Assembly (NCBI RefSeq): GCF_016615815.1
Contig: NZ_CP067112.1
Span: 2,046,001-2,110,000, forward strand
Source: Luteimonas sp. MC1572
GTDB taxonomy: Bacteria > Pseudomonadota > Gammaproteobacteria > Xanthomonadales > Xanthomonadaceae
DNA: 64,000 nucleotides
Direction of reading: 5' to 3'
The translations under genes and the position numbers were made by a program. The notes beneath the pieces were generated by a model. It saw only the letters and a list, made by a program, of their open reading frames with translations. It was not told the DNA's origin and made no database searches. Position 1 is the first letter of the stretch, and every line of letters begins with the position of its first letter. Shown one piece after another: positions 29,690 to 43,060 of this stretch.

Positions 29690-30421
29690 TCAGGCCGTCT
29701 CGTGTTCCGCCACCGCATCCACGACATCCCACACGCTGTGCCCGGCACGCTTGCGGATGGTCGCCAGCCGCGCCTCGTGCGCGGCGGTGTCCGACATGTC
29801 GACGAGCACCCGCGGCCGCGGCGCATCGCTTGCCGCCGGCGGCCTGCGCACGATCGTCGCCTGCTCCTGGCCGGAGTCCGGCCCCGCCAGGCCGAGCTCG
29901 GTCTGGCCGGCGGTCATCGCCAGATAGGCGTCGGCCAGCAGTTGCGCGTCGAGGAGCGCGCCGTGCACCTGGCGATGCGAATTGTCGACGCCGAGGCGCT
30001 TGCACAGCGCATCGAGTGAGTTGCGCTGGCCCGGGAAGCGCTGGCGCGCCATCTCCAGCGAATCCAGCACCGACGCACGGTCGCGGATGCGGCCATAGCC
30101 GTCGCCGAGCAGCGACAGCTCGTGGTCGAGGAAGCCAAGGTCGAACGCGGCGTTGTGGATCACCAGTTCGGCGCCATCGATGAACGCCAGGAACTCGTCG
30201 GCGATCGCGGCGAACTTCGGCTTGTCGGCCAGGAAGTCGAGGGTCAGCCCGGTGACTTCCTGCGCTCCGGGCTCGAACTCGCGCTCGGGGTGGATGTACT
30301 GCTGCCAGGTACGGCCCGTGGGCCGGCGCTCGATGAGCTCGACGCAGCCGATCTCGACGACGCGGTTGCCCTTGCGCCATTCCAGGCCGGTGGTTTCGGT
30401 ATCGAGGACGATCTGGCGCAT
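29690..30421 (-). CDS. dnaQ: DNA polymerase III subunit epsilon (proofreading exonuclease)
   Basis: 243 aa. DEDDh exonuclease motifs: ExoI DTETTGLEW (7-15), ExoII HNAAFDLGFLDHEL (about 92-105), ExoIII HGALLDAQLLADAYL. The C-terminal tail (about 175-243) would contact the alpha subunit. It follows rnhA after 37 nt; the dnaQ-rnhA-yafS / gloB arrangement is the same as in E. coli. Confidence 0.95.
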   Translation of the reverse strand: MRQIVLDTETTGLEWRKGNRVVEIGCVELIERRPTGRTWQQYIHPEREFEPGAQEVTGLTLDFLADKPKFAAIADEFLAFIDGAELVIHNAAFDLGFLDHELSLLGDGYGRIRDRASVLDSLEMARQRFPGQRNSLDALCKRLGVDNSHRQVHGALLDAQLLADAYLAMTAGQTELGLAGPDSGQEQATIVRRPPAASDAPRPRVLVDMSDTAAHEARLATIRKRAGHSVWDVVDAVAEHETA

Positions 30422-30458
30422 GGCTTCCTTGGGGCGTGGGGGCGGGCGTGCGCGCGGC

Positions 30459-30911
30459 TCAGCGCAGCGCGGCTGCGGCCTTGAACTTCACCGCTTCATC
30501 GCGGGCCAGCACGTCGACGCGCTCGTTGTCGGGATCGCCGGAATGTCCCTTCACCCAACGCCAGTCGATGCTGTGGCGATGGGTAGCCGCATGCAGGCGC
30601 TCCCACAGGTCGCGGTTTTTCACCGGATCGCCGCCGGAGGTCTTCCAGCCGCGGCGCACCCAGTTCTTCATCCATTCGGTGATGCCCTGGCGCACGTATT
30701 GCGAGTCGGTATGCAGGGTGACGTTGCAGGCCTCGGTCAGCGTTTCCAGCGCCACGATCGCCGCCATCAGCTCCATGCGGTTGTTGGTGGTCAGGGCCTC
30801 GCCGCCGGCCACGACGCGCTCGCGCGCGCCGTAGCGCAGCAGGGCCGCCCAGCCACCCGGCCCGGGATTGCCGAGGCAGGCCCCGTCGGTATGCACTTCA
30901 ATCGACTTCAT
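30459..30911 (-). CDS. rnhA: Ribonuclease HI
   Basis: 150 aa. The acidic active-site residues are in [40 protein letters not shown] and the [10 protein letters not shown] segment, and [10 protein letters not shown] carries the flexible histidine. It degrades RNA in RNA-DNA hybrids. Its ATG overlaps the stop of the methyltransferase gene (ATGA). Confidence 0.96.
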   Translation of the reverse strand: MKSIEVHTDGACLGNPGPGGWAALLRYGARERVVAGGEALTTNNRMELMAAIVALETLTEACNVTLHTDSQYVRQGITEWMKNWVRRGWKTSGGDPVKNRDLWERLHAATHRHSIDWRWVKGHSGDPDNERVDVLARDEAVKFKAAAALR

Positions 30912-31561
30912 GCCGCCGTGGCTCCCTGCGGCATCGCCAGCGCGCGCGACTGGCGGACCGGCGTCAGCGGTGTGGCGCGCTTTTCCGCGCGCACGAGATA
31001 AGCGGCACGGAATCCCGCGCCGCTCTGCTGGCGCAGGTCATCCGTGGCCCGCCAGCGCGGCCCGATCCCCTCGGACACGGTGTCCGGCTGCAGGCCGGCG
31101 GCGCGCAGCCGGCGGCGCCAGACCAGCGGCTCCGATGCGCGCAGTCCATGGCCGTGCCAATGCCAGCGGTATGGCGACAACGGGTTGAGCAGGAACAGCA
31201 AGAGCCGGCCACCAGGTACCAGGATGCGGGCAGCCTCCTCGAGCAAGGCGCGGCCGCCCGCGTCGGAGGTCGCCACGTGCTGCACCACCACCGTTCCGAA
31301 GGCTTCACTGGGTAGCGGCAGGGGCAGCCGGCAGCTGACCTCGCCGTGCCACCCGTCGCCGCACGGCGCCAGCGCCAGCCCGCGCCGGCCTGTCGGGCGC
31401 AGCGGCGGCAGCGGCGCAAGCCACAGCCAAGGCTGCGCCGGGCGCTCGGCGAGCGCGCGTTCGACGGCGGATTGTTCGCTGTTCAGCAGGGCGCGGCCCG
31501 GCGTGCTTGCGAACCACTGGAGGGCGGGAGCGGGTTGACCGGTCCGGAGAGGCAGGGGCAT
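30908..31561 (-). CDS. YafS-like class I SAM-dependent methyltransferase
   Basis: 217 aa from the ATG at 31561 (MPLPLRTG); an ATG three codons earlier (31570) overlaps a TAGAAT -10-like box and is therefore less likely. The domain is recognisable from [35 protein letters not shown] (post-motif region) and the preceding VVV strand. The usual glycine-rich motif I is weak: the N-terminal half reads [10 protein letters not shown]. The position between rnhA and divergent gloB is that of E. coli yafS. The substrate is unknown. Confidence 0.82.
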   Translation of the reverse strand: MPLPLRTGQPAPALQWFASTPGRALLNSEQSAVERALAERPAQPWLWLAPLPPLRPTGRRGLALAPCGDGWHGEVSCRLPLPLPSEAFGTVVVQHVATSDAGGRALLEEAARILVPGGRLLLFLLNPLSPYRWHWHGHGLRASEPLVWRRRLRAAGLQPDTVSEGIGPRWRATDDLRQQSGAGFRAAYLVRAEKRATPLTPVRQSRALAMPQGATAA

Positions 31562-31603
31562 GGTCGCCATTCTAGACGCCCCGCCCGACCAGGTCCCCGA
31601 CCG

Positions 31604-32371
31604 ATGCAGCCCATTGCCCTGCCCGCCTTCTCCGACAACTACATCTGGCTGCTGCCGGGCGACGCCGGTGCGGGCGCGCTGGTGGTCGACCCTGGCGAGG
31701 CCGGCCCGGTCTTCGCCGCGGCCGATGCCGGACTGCAGCCTTCCGTGGTGTTGCTGACCCACCACCACGACGACCACGTCGGCGGCATGCCGGAGCTGTT
31801 GCGGCGCTGGCCGGGCCTGGCCGTGTATGCGCCGGCCGACGAGCGCATCCCTTTCGCCTGTTCGCGGGTTGGTGGCGGCGACCGGGTCGAGGCCGGCGGG
31901 TTCGGCTTCGACGTGATCGCCGTCCCCGGCCATACCGTGAGCCACATCGCATTCCACGGCCAGGGCCTCTTGTTTTGCGGCGACACCCTCTTCAGTCTCG
32001 GCTGCGGCCGCATGTTCGAGGGGTCGCCGGAGCAGATGCTCGGGTCGCTCGATCGGCTGGCCGCGCTGCCCGGCGACAGCCTGATGTGCTGCGGCCACGA
32101 ATACACGCAGTCGAATGCCGCCTTCGCGCTGGCGGTCGACCCCGACAATCCGGCGCTCGCGCGCCGCAGCGATGAGGTGACCGCCATGCGCCACGCCGGC
32201 CAGCCCACCCTTCCCGTCACGCTCGCCAGCGAGCGCGCCTGCAACCCGTTCCTGCGCATCGATGCGCCCGCCATCCGCGCCGCCGTCGCGGCCCGCGAGG
32301 GTCGGGAGGATCTCGACCGGGTCGCGACCTTCGCCGCGCTGCGGCGCTGGAAGGACGGTTTTCGCGCATGA
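31604..32371 (+). CDS. gloB: Hydroxyacylglutathione hydrolase (glyoxalase II)
   Basis: 255 aa. The binuclear metal site is formed by LTHHHDDHVGG (51-61), VPGHTVSHIAF, LFCGDTLFSLGCGRMFEG and CCGHEYTQSN. The C-terminal substrate helix NPFLRIDAPAI is present. It hydrolyses S-lactoylglutathione to D-lactate and glutathione, detoxifying methylglyoxal. The start at 31604 lies 42 nt from the divergent methyltransferase start, and its stop overlaps the mltD start (ATGA). Confidence 0.95.
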   Translation: MQPIALPAFSDNYIWLLPGDAGAGALVVDPGEAGPVFAAADAGLQPSVVLLTHHHDDHVGGMPELLRRWPGLAVYAPADERIPFACSRVGGGDRVEAGGFGFDVIAVPGHTVSHIAFHGQGLLFCGDTLFSLGCGRMFEGSPEQMLGSLDRLAALPGDSLMCCGHEYTQSNAAFALAVDPDNPALARRSDEVTAMRHAGQPTLPVTLASERACNPFLRIDAPAIRAAVAAREGREDLDRVATFAALRRWKDGFRA

Positions 32372-33330
32372 CGCGCCCACCAGGACGTGCGGCGACGCTG
32401 CTGGTCGCCGTACTGCTGGCAGCCGCGCTGCCCGCCGCGGCGCAATCGCCACCCGCGGGAACGCCTGCGGCGCCCACCGTGCAGCTGGCGGTGCCGGCAA
32501 CCGGAACGCCCGACGCGCGCACCGGCGTGGACATCTACGAGGAGTTTGTCGGCGGCCTGGCGCAGCCGGCCTGCGAAGACGCCAGCCCGCGCTGGGAGTC
32601 GCACTTCGCGCACGTGCCGGCGCAGCTGGCGGCCGCCGACAGCGAGGTGCTGCCACTGTTCGCGTACGTCGTGGATGCGCTGCGCCAGGCGCACCTGCCT
32701 ACCGAATACGCGCTCATCCCGTTCGTCGAGAGCGGCTACCGGCCCGGCGCGCGCAGCGCCAGCGGCCCCGCGGGCCTGTGGCAGTTCATCGCGCTCACCG
32801 CGCGCAACCACAAGATCCCGATGCGTCCCGGCTTCGACGGCCGCCTGTCGCCGATCGAGGCGACCCGCGCCGCGGTGCGTTACCTGAAGACCCTGCACGG
32901 CATGTTCGCGGGCGACTGGCGGCTTGCGGTCATGGCGTTCAACGCGGGCGAGTACCGCGTGCTGGGCGCGCTGAAGCGCCACGACATGCGCGCCGCCGAC
33001 GCCCGGCCCGAAGCGCTGGCAAGCCTGTCCGGCATCACCCGCGCCTACGTGGTGAAGCTGCACGCACTGTCGTGCCTGATGGTGGAAGCCGGCCGCGAGC
33101 GCGACTTCCGCGAAGCGCTGGACCGACCGGTGGCGCGGCTGGTCGCGATCGAATTGCCTGCCGACGCCGCCAGCCTGGATGCGTTCGCCGCGCGTGAGGG
33201 CCTGGACGCCGCGCGCCTCAAGCGCCTGAATCCGGCCGTTGCACCGCAGGGTACGGCGCGTGCCGGCGGCATGCACGTACTGGTCCCAGCCGCGGCCGCG
33301 ACCGCAGCCCGGGGGGCCGTGGCAAACTAG
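32368..33330 (+). CDS. mltD: MltD-like membrane-bound lytic murein transglycosylase, short form
   Basis: 320 aa. A signal peptide ending near AAAQS is followed by an SLT domain: IPFVESGYRPGARSASGPAGLWQFI holds the catalytic Glu (about residue 117) and LAVMAFNAGEYRVLGAL closes the domain. A single LysM-like segment is at the C-terminus (DAFAAREGLDAARLKRLNP). E. coli MltD has two LysM repeats and is longer, so this is a reduced version. In both organisms it neighbours gloB. No lipobox cysteine is apparent. Confidence 0.85.
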   Translation: MTRPPGRAATLLVAVLLAAALPAAAQSPPAGTPAAPTVQLAVPATGTPDARTGVDIYEEFVGGLAQPACEDASPRWESHFAHVPAQLAAADSEVLPLFAYVVDALRQAHLPTEYALIPFVESGYRPGARSASGPAGLWQFIALTARNHKIPMRPGFDGRLSPIEATRAAVRYLKTLHGMFAGDWRLAVMAFNAGEYRVLGALKRHDMRAADARPEALASLSGITRAYVVKLHALSCLMVEAGRERDFREALDRPVARLVAIELPADAASLDAFAAREGLDAARLKRLNPAVAPQGTARAGGMHVLVPAAAATAARGAVAN

Positions 33331-33363
33331 GCGCTTCCGCACAACATCGGGTCCAACCACACC

Positions 33364-34170
33364 ATGGGATTCCTGCAGGGCAAGCGCGCACTCATCACCG
33401 GCATCGCCAGCCAGCGCTCCATCGCCAACGGCATCGCCGAGGCCATGCACCGCGAGGGCGCCGAGCTCGCCTTCACCTACCAGAATGAAAAGCTCAAGTC
33501 GCGCGTCGAAGACGTCGCCGGCCGGCTGGGTGGCGGCCCCGTGTATCCGCTCGACGTGGCCGACGATGCCCAGATCGAAGCGTTGTTCACCGCGCTTGGC
33601 CAGCATTGGGACGGCCTGGACATCCTGGTCCACGCGATCGCGTTCGCGCCGCGCGAGGCGATCACCGGCCAGTTCCTCGACGGCTTGACCCGCGAGAACT
33701 TCGCGTCGGCCCACGACATTTCGGCGTATTCGCTGGCCGCGCTGGCCAAGGCCGCGCGTCCGATGATGCAGGGCCGCAAGGGCGCCGTGCTGACGCTGAG
33801 CTACCTGGGCGCGGTGCGCACCCTGCCGAGCTACAACGTCATGGGCGTGGCCAAGGCCAGCCTGGAGGCCACGGTGCGCTACCTCGCGCTGAACCTCGGG
33901 CCGGAAGGCACCCGCGTCAACGCGATCTCGGCCGGGCCGATCAAGACCCTGGCGGCGGCGGGCATCGGCGGGTTCCGCAAGATCCTCGGCCATGTCGAGG
34001 AGTACACCCCGCTGCGCCGCAGCGTGACCATCGAAGACGTCGGCAACGTCGCCGCGTTCATGTGCTCGGACCTGGCCGCGGGCGTGACCGGTGAGGTGAC
34101 CTATGTCGACGCGGGCTACAACATCGTCGGCATGACCGGGCTTGGCAACGAGACGCCGTCCGCCGACTGA
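33364..34170 (+). CDS. fabI: Enoyl-ACP reductase (NADH)
   Basis: 268 aa. FabI markers are [19 protein letters not shown], Tyr147 and the catalytic Tyr157 with Lys164 (YNVMGVAKA), and the substrate loop [13 protein letters not shown]. It performs the last reduction of each fatty-acid cycle and is the triclosan target in other species. It stands apart from the fab cluster, behind mltD with 33 nt spacing, and is followed by a strong bidirectional terminator. Confidence 0.95.
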   Translation: MGFLQGKRALITGIASQRSIANGIAEAMHREGAELAFTYQNEKLKSRVEDVAGRLGGGPVYPLDVADDAQIEALFTALGQHWDGLDILVHAIAFAPREAITGQFLDGLTRENFASAHDISAYSLAALAKAARPMMQGRKGAVLTLSYLGAVRTLPSYNVMGVAKASLEATVRYLALNLGPEGTRVNAISAGPIKTLAAAGIGGFRKILGHVEEYTPLRRSVTIEDVGNVAAFMCSDLAAGVTGEVTYVDAGYNIVGMTGLGNETPSAD

Positions 34171-34192
34171 TCGCGGCAACGACGTCGCCCAC

Positions 34193-34223
34193 GAAAAAGC
34201 CCGGCCTTGAGCCGGGCTTTTTC
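34193..34223. terminator. Bidirectional terminator between fabI and ppiD
   Basis: GAAAAAGCCCGGC (34193-34205) and GCCGGGCTTTTTC (34211-34223) form a 13-bp perfect stem with a 5-nt loop. A-runs on one side and T-runs on the other make it work for both converging genes. Confidence 0.88.
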
Positions 34224-34250
34224 ATGTCTGGCCGGAGTGCCAGGCGCGTG

Positions 34251-36230
34251 CTACAGGCGTGCCTCGACGATGCTGACGTTCATCCGCCGGCGCAGCGCAC
34301 GCAGCATGGCCTCGGCATCTTCCTGGCCGGCCATCTGCGCGAACTGGCTGGCCAGCATCGCGCGTTCCTGCGCACTCGCGTCCTGCGGATTGCCAGGCGT
34401 GACCTTGTCGACGGTGAACAGCACGATGCTGCCGTCGTCCTGCACGAGCTTGCCGGCCGAGATCTTGCCTTCGGCAGGCTCGGCGGCCGCGAAATATGCG
34501 TCGTTGGCCTCAGGAGACGGAATCGGCATGCCGCGCCGCGCGCCGGGCACGCTGGCGTACTGCCAGCCGGCGGCCTCGGCGATGGCCGCGAGCGACTCGC
34601 CGCCCGCGATGCGCGCGATATCGGCGTCGGCCTTGGCGATCGCCGCGGCGCGGCCGCGATCGGCGCGGATCGCCGCCACGACCTGATCGCGGACGTCGGC
34701 CAGCGGCAGCTCGCGTTCGGGCTGGTGCGCGGTCACGCGGATGAGCACGCTGTGCGATGGACCGATTTCGATCGGGTCGCTGACCGTGCCGTCCTGCACC
34801 AGCGCATCGGAGAACGCGGCGCGCTGCACGGCGGGATTGGCGGCGATGCCCTGGGCGTTGCCGCGGGTGAACGGGCCCAGCTTCTGCACCGGCAGGTTCG
34901 CCTCGCGCGCGGTCGGCGCCAGTGAGCCCGGGTTGCGATAGACCTGGTCCACCAGGCGGCCGATCAGGTCGTTGAACGCGCGCTCGCCGTCGGTTGCCGA
35001 CTGGGCGGCGGCAAGCTCATCGCGCACGGCTTCGAACGGCACCGACTTGCCGGCGCTGATTTCGCGCAGCTGCAGCACGTGCCAGCCGAAGTCGGTCTGC
35101 ACCGGTGCGCTCACCTGGCCGGGCTGCAGCGCGTACAGCGCGGTATCGAACGCCTCGCCCATGGTGTTGCGCTCGATCCAGCCGAGATCGCCACCCTGCG
35201 CCTTGGAGCCTTCGTCGTCGGACTCCGCGCGCGCGACGGCGGCGAAATCCGCACCTGCCGCCTGGACCTTGGCGGCAATGGCTTCGGCACGCGCCTTGGC
35301 GGCAGCCTGCGCGGCGGCATCGGCGCCCTCGGGCACGCGCACCAGGATGTGCGAGGCCAGGCGTTGTTCGGCCTCCACGAAGCGCCCCTTCTCCTGCTCA
35401 TAGCGCGCGCGCAGCGTCGCGTCATCGGGCGCGGCAGGCGGCGGCAGCGCGCTGCCGTCGACTTCGACATATTCGATGGACACCGACTCGGCCGCACGGA
35501 AATCACCGCGATGGCTGTCGTACCAGGCCTGGATGTCGGCCGCGCTGATGGCACCGGCATCGGGCAGCGGCGCGGGCACCACGGCGAAGCTCACGTCGCG
35601 CTGCTCGCCCAGCAGCACCATGGTGCGGTCGAGCTGCGCCTTGGTGACGAACGCCGACCCCGCGACCTGGCGCGGCAGCAGCAGCATCTGCAGGTCGGCG
35701 CGGATCTGGTCGTCGTACTGGCGCGGCGTGCGTGCCGGCACCCGCGACTGCAGCACCAGCTGGTAGCGCTGCGGGTCGAAGCGGCCGTCGACCTGGAAGT
35801 CCGGGATCGACTGGATCACCTCGGCGACCTGCGCGTTGCCGACCTCGATGCCGGCATTGCGCGCCGCAAGGCGCAGCACGGCCTGGTCGACGAGGCCGTC
35901 GAGTACGCGCAGCTTGTTGTCCATCGCCTCGAAGGCACGGCCGTCGAACGCATCGCCCTGCTGCTCGCGCGCCTGCTGGCGGCTGCGCTCGAACTCGCTC
36001 CGGAAGGACTCCGGCGAGACCTCCTCGGACGACCAGAACAGCTTGCGGACCGGCCATACGTCGGGCGCCGAAGGCCACCACGAGGGTGGCGCCTGCACCT
36101 TGGCGGCGTAGTTCGCGGAATTCTGGAACAGGTACTGCTCCATGCCGAAGAACGCGAACGGCACCGCCAGCAGGATGACGATGGCGACGGCGATCCAGCC
36201 GGAGGTCTTGTCTCGAAGGGCTTGCAGCAT
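34251..36230 (-). CDS. ppiD: PpiD-like periplasmic folding chaperone (SurA_N/parvulin)
   Basis: 659 aa from the ATG at 36230 (MLQALRDKTSGW). One N-terminal membrane anchor (about residues 12-32) is followed by a SurA_N-type helical domain, a parvulin domain around 265-365 (SHILVRVPEG, GGDLGWIERNTMGEAFDTALYALQPGQ, GWHVLQLREI) and a long C-terminal helical region with a second weak PpiC-like segment. It acts at the periplasmic face of the inner membrane on newly secreted proteins. It follows hupB and two tRNAs, the lon-hupB-ppiD order of enteric bacteria. Confidence 0.92.
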   Translation of the reverse strand: MLQALRDKTSGWIAVAIVILLAVPFAFFGMEQYLFQNSANYAAKVQAPPSWWPSAPDVWPVRKLFWSSEEVSPESFRSEFERSRQQAREQQGDAFDGRAFEAMDNKLRVLDGLVDQAVLRLAARNAGIEVGNAQVAEVIQSIPDFQVDGRFDPQRYQLVLQSRVPARTPRQYDDQIRADLQMLLLPRQVAGSAFVTKAQLDRTMVLLGEQRDVSFAVVPAPLPDAGAISAADIQAWYDSHRGDFRAAESVSIEYVEVDGSALPPPAAPDDATLRARYEQEKGRFVEAEQRLASHILVRVPEGADAAAQAAAKARAEAIAAKVQAAGADFAAVARAESDDEGSKAQGGDLGWIERNTMGEAFDTALYALQPGQVSAPVQTDFGWHVLQLREISAGKSVPFEAVRDELAAAQSATDGERAFNDLIGRLVDQVYRNPGSLAPTAREANLPVQKLGPFTRGNAQGIAANPAVQRAAFSDALVQDGTVSDPIEIGPSHSVLIRVTAHQPERELPLADVRDQVVAAIRADRGRAAAIAKADADIARIAGGESLAAIAEAAGWQYASVPGARRGMPIPSPEANDAYFAAAEPAEGKISAGKLVQDDGSIVLFTVDKVTPGNPQDASAQERAMLASQFAQMAGQEDAEAMLRALRRRMNVSIVEARL

Positions 36231-36310
36231 GTGTCGGCACGCGGGAATGACGTAGCCGCGCAGTCTAGCGCATGGCCGGCCGATGCGCTCCGTATCCGCG
36301 GCCACGGACC

Positions 36311-36343
36311 GCAAAAGAAGAAGGCGCCCTTTCGGGCGCCTTC
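36311..36343 (-). terminator. Intrinsic terminator after tRNA-Asp
   Basis: A 10-bp stem GAAGGCGCCC/GGGCGCCTTC (36320-36343) with a 4-nt loop is followed on the minus strand by TTCTTTTGC. It ends the hupB-tRNA-Val-tRNA-Asp unit before ppiD. Confidence 0.85.
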
Positions 36344-36352
36344 GGGTGTAAC

Positions 36353-36429
36353 TGGCGGAGTGGACGGGACTCGAACCCGCGACCTCCGGCGTGACAGGCC
36401 AGCATTCTAACCAACTGAACTACCACTCC
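36353..36429 (-). tRNA. tRNA-Asp (anticodon GTC)
   Basis: 77 nt. Acceptor GGAGTGG/CCACTCC, D arm TAGTTCAGTTGG, anticodon loop CCTGTCACG, T arm CGGGTTCGAGTCCCG and encoded CCA. Very close to E. coli tRNA-Asp. Confidence 0.97.
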
Positions 36430-36461
36430 GCTTTTTTGAACCTTGTACGAGCATCAGACCT

Positions 36462-36536
36462 TGGTGGGTGCTGAGGGGATCGAACCCCCGACCCTCTCCG
36501 TGTAAAGGAGACGCTCTACCGCTGAGCTAAGCACCC
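36462..36536 (-). tRNA. tRNA-Val (anticodon TAC)
   Basis: 75 nt. Acceptor GGGTGCT/AGCACCC, anticodon arm CTCCTTTACACGGAG, T arm with GGTTCGATCC and encoded CCA. It starts 11 nt after the hupB stop codon, so it is probably cut from a hupB-containing transcript. Confidence 0.96.
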
Positions 36537-36547
36537 AAGCGGGTCGC

Positions 36548-36820
36548 TTAGTTTACGGCATCCTTCAGCGCCTTGCCAGCCTTGAAGACCGGATTTTTTG
36601 CGGCGGCGATCGCGATCTCCTCACCGGTGCGCGGATTGCGACCGGTGCGGGCGGCGCGCTCGCGGACCTGGAAGGTGCCGAAGCCGATCAGGGCAACAGT
36701 GTCGCCCTTCGACAGCGCCTTGCCCACCGACGACAGCACGGCGTCGACGGCGCGTGCGGCATCGGCCTTGGACAGGTTGGCCTCGTCGGCGACAGCCTGG
36801 ACCAGATCGTTCTTGTTCAT
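36548..36820 (-). CDS. hupB: DNA-binding protein HU-beta
   Basis: 90 aa, canonical HU length. The start [12 protein letters not shown] at 36820 and the arm region [24 protein letters not shown], including the RNPRTG tip that inserts into the DNA minor groove, are typical. It is a dimeric nucleoid protein that bends DNA. It lies downstream of lon and has its own strong promoter at 36940-36968. Confidence 0.97.
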   Translation of the reverse strand: MNKNDLVQAVADEANLSKADAARAVDAVLSSVGKALSKGDTVALIGFGTFQVRERAARTGRNPRTGEEIAIAAAKNPVFKAGKALKDAVN

Positions 36821-36939
36821 GTGTTCGTTGCTCCCTGCGCGGCCCGGAAGCCGCTCGAATGAGGTGGCGGGCATGTTGGCGGCGAGCCGCTCGCATGTCC
36901 GTGGTCGCGTGCGATGGTGGTCGCGATGCGCAGCGCGAC

Positions 36940-36968
36940 TTTATACCAGCGCGATTTTAGGTGCGCAA
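36940..36968 (-). promoter_or_regulatory. Sigma-70 promoter of hupB
   Basis: TTGCGC (36963-36968) and TATAAA (36940-36945) are 17 nt apart on the minus strand, in an A/T-rich patch that stands out from its surroundings. Transcription would start near 36933 and give a leader of about 110 nt. Confidence 0.82.
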
Positions 36969-37025
36969 GAAAAACCCGCTTCCCTGCACCGTTTCTGCTT
37001 CTTCAGGGGCCGATCGGCGTCCCGC

Positions 37026-39452
<2,427 letters not shown>

Positions 39453-39497
39453 CGCTACTCCTGGAGGACGCGCGGCCTGGTGGCCGCATGGCCCTGT

Positions 39498-39526
39498 TTA
39501 TGGGGTTCGGCGCGAACGGATGCAAG
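39498..39526 (-). promoter_or_regulatory. Sigma-32-like (heat-shock) promoter of lon
   Basis: On the minus strand CTTGCAT (39520-39526) is followed after 14 nt by CCCCATAA (39498-39505), close to the RpoH consensus CTTGAAA and CCCCATnT. The predicted leader is about 40 nt. The rest of the 245-nt clpX-lon spacer holds a GC-rich, imperfect GGCAGGC/GCCTGCC hairpin just after clpX that may slow read-through. Confidence 0.68.
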
Positions 39527-39697
39527 CGCCGCGGAGGGCGTGGCGCGAGGGCACGGCCGGGGGCACCCGCCGGCCCGGGGGGCCGGGAAAACGGGGCAGG
39601 ACTTCTGGCGCACGCCAATCCCGGGCGGCTGGCCCGGACCTCTCAACTGAACGGACAGGCAGGCGGTTCGGCCTGCCGGCCGGGCCTGCGGCCTGCC

Positions 39698-40987
<1,290 letters not shown>

Positions 40988-41022
40988 GCTCTCGTCAATC
41001 TGTGCTGCGATGGTCGGTTTCG

Positions 41023-41050
41023 AGAATAGCACCCGCGCCCGGGGCCGCAA
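41023..41050 (-). promoter_or_regulatory. Promoter candidate for clpX
   Basis: TTGCGG (41045-41050) and TATTCT (41023-41028) are 16 nt apart on the minus strand within the clpP-clpX spacer. This would let clpX be expressed apart from clpP. Confidence 0.6.
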
Positions 41051-41112
41051 ACGCACCGGACGGGGGGTCCGCGGCCGGTCGGCCGCGGCGCTGGCTGGGC
41101 TTTCGGGCCCGG

Positions 41113-41739
41113 TCAGGCAGGCTGGATGGAGTCTTCCGGGCGGCGCTCGAGGACTTCATCGACCAGCCCGTAGTCACGGGCGGCCGCGGCGCTCTTGAAG
41201 TTGTCGCGCTCGGTGTCGTGGGCGACCGTTTCCAGCGACTGGCCGGTATGGCGGGCCAGGATCTCGTTCAGGCGCTGCTTCATCGACAGGATCTCACGGG
41301 CGTGGATCTCGATGTCCGTGGCCTGGCCCTGGAAGCCGCCCAGCGGCTGATGGATCATCACTCGCGAGTTCGGCAGCGCGTAGCGCTTGCCGGCGGCGCC
41401 GGACGCCAGCAGCAGCGCCCCCATGCTGGCCGCCTGGCCAACGCAGATGGTGCTCACGTCGGGCTTGATGAACTGCATGGTGTCGTAGATCGCCATGCCC
41501 GCCGTGACGATGCCGCCCGGCGAGTTGATGTACAGGTTGATGTCCTTCTCGGGGTTCTCCGCCTCGAGGAACAGCATCTGCGCCACGATCACGTTGGCGA
41601 CGTGGTCGTCGATGCCGCCGACCAGGAAGATCACCCGCTCCTTCAGCAGGCGCGAGTAGATGTCGTACGCGCGCTCGCCGCGGCTGGTCTGTTCGACCAC
41701 CATCGGAACGAGGTTGAGGGCCTTGGTCTGCATGCTCAT
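41113..41739 (-). CDS. clpP: ATP-dependent Clp protease proteolytic subunit
   Basis: 208 aa. The catalytic triad Ser105 ([10 protein letters not shown]), His130 ([10 protein letters not shown]) and Asp179 (TERDNFKSA) is intact. It forms the tetradecameric barrel that works with ClpX. It begins 25 nt after tig, giving the standard tig-clpP-clpX order. Confidence 0.97.
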   Translation of the reverse strand: MSMQTKALNLVPMVVEQTSRGERAYDIYSRLLKERVIFLVGGIDDHVANVIVAQMLFLEAENPEKDINLYINSPGGIVTAGMAIYDTMQFIKPDVSTICVGQAASMGALLLASGAAGKRYALPNSRVMIHQPLGGFQGQATDIEIHAREILSMKQRLNEILARHTGQSLETVAHDTERDNFKSAAAARDYGLVDEVLERRPEDSIQPA

Positions 41740-41764
41740 GGGGATTCCTGTGCGGCGGACGCGG

Positions 41765-43060
41765 TCACGCCTGCGGCGCGATCGCTTCCTGGAAGGTCAG
41801 CTGCTGGTCGGTGTGCCTGGCGCGCTCGGCGATCCAGTCGATCACCTGCTCCTCCATCACCCGGTTCTGCAGTCCCGACATAAGCTGGGGATCCTTCCGG
41901 TACAAGTCAATGACCTGCTGCGGCTCTTCGTAGGTCGAGGCGATCAGGCGCAGGCTCTCGTCCACGCGCTTGCGATCAAGGAGCAGCTGGTGGCCGCGGG
42001 CGACCTCGCCGACCAGCAGGCCGACCAGCACGCGCTTGCGCGCCGGCTCCATGAACCCGAGGTGTGCATCGGCCGGGATGTTGACCTGGCGACCCTGGCG
42101 GCGCGCCTGTTCGGCGACCTGCGCGGCCAGCGCGCGCGCCTCCTGCTCTACCAGCTTCGGGGGCAGTTCGACGTGTGCAAACGCGTCGACCAGCTGCTCG
42201 CCGACCGCGCGGCGCAGGCGGTTCATCAGCGCGTTCTTCAGCTCGCGATCGAGATTGGTGCGGATGTCGGCGCGGAACTGTTCCATCTCGCCGCTTTTCA
42301 CGCCAAAGCTCTTGATGAACGCGGCATCCACCTCCGGCAACACCGGCTCGGAAACCTGTTCGGCGTGCAGGTGGACCTCGGCGGTCTTGCCGGCAAGCTG
42401 CGGCACGCGCCAGTCGGCCGGGAAGCTGACGTCGACGGCCTTGTCGTCGCCCTTGGCCATGCCGACAAGTGCGTTCTCGATGTCGGCGAACATCGCGCCC
42501 GACCCGATCACCGCCACGCCGCGCTCGACGCCTTCGGCCGGAAGGCGCTCGTCGCCGATCTGCGACCAGGTCTCGATGTCCACCGCGTCGCCGGCCTGGG
42601 CGCCACGGGTGACCGCGGACCAGCTGCGGCGCTGCTGGCGGAGGTTTTCGATCATGCGGTCGATGTCGGCCTCGGTGACTTCGGCCACGTGGCGCACCAC
42701 CTCCAGCTTGGCAACGTCGATCTCGCCGAAATCAGGTACCACCTCGAAGGTCGCGACGTAGGCCAGGCTGTCGTCGCCGCGCTCGATGCGCGGCTGGCCG
42801 GCGATGCGCAGCGCGTTGTCGCGCACGGCGTTGTCGAAGCCTTCGCGCAGCAGGCCGTCCACGACCTCGTTGCGGACCTGCTCGCCGAAGCGCTGCTCGA
42901 TCACCTTCGCCGGCACCTTGCCCGGGCGGAAGCCCTTGATGCGCGCGGTGCGCCCGATCTCGCGCAGGCGGCTGCCCACCTGGCCCTCCAGGCGGTCCGC
43001 CGGGAGGCTGAAGGTCATCTTGCGCTCGAGGTTGCCGACCGACTCGACTGAAACTTGCAT
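41765..43060 (-). CDS. tig: Trigger factor
   Basis: 431 aa from the ATG at 43060 (MQVSVES), which has a GGAG site. The N-terminal ribosome-docking region contains [17 protein letters not shown], the middle has an FKBP-type prolyl isomerase domain (about 150-245) and the C-terminus is a long helical chaperone domain. It binds nascent chains at the ribosome exit tunnel. Confidence 0.96.
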   Translation of the reverse strand: MQVSVESVGNLERKMTFSLPADRLEGQVGSRLREIGRTARIKGFRPGKVPAKVIEQRFGEQVRNEVVDGLLREGFDNAVRDNALRIAGQPRIERGDDSLAYVATFEVVPDFGEIDVAKLEVVRHVAEVTEADIDRMIENLRQQRRSWSAVTRGAQAGDAVDIETWSQIGDERLPAEGVERGVAVIGSGAMFADIENALVGMAKGDDKAVDVSFPADWRVPQLAGKTAEVHLHAEQVSEPVLPEVDAAFIKSFGVKSGEMEQFRADIRTNLDRELKNALMNRLRRAVGEQLVDAFAHVELPPKLVEQEARALAAQVAEQARRQGRQVNIPADAHLGFMEPARKRVLVGLLVGEVARGHQLLLDRKRVDESLRLIASTYEEPQQVIDLYRKDPQLMSGLQNRVMEEQVIDWIAERARHTDQQLTFQEAIAPQA

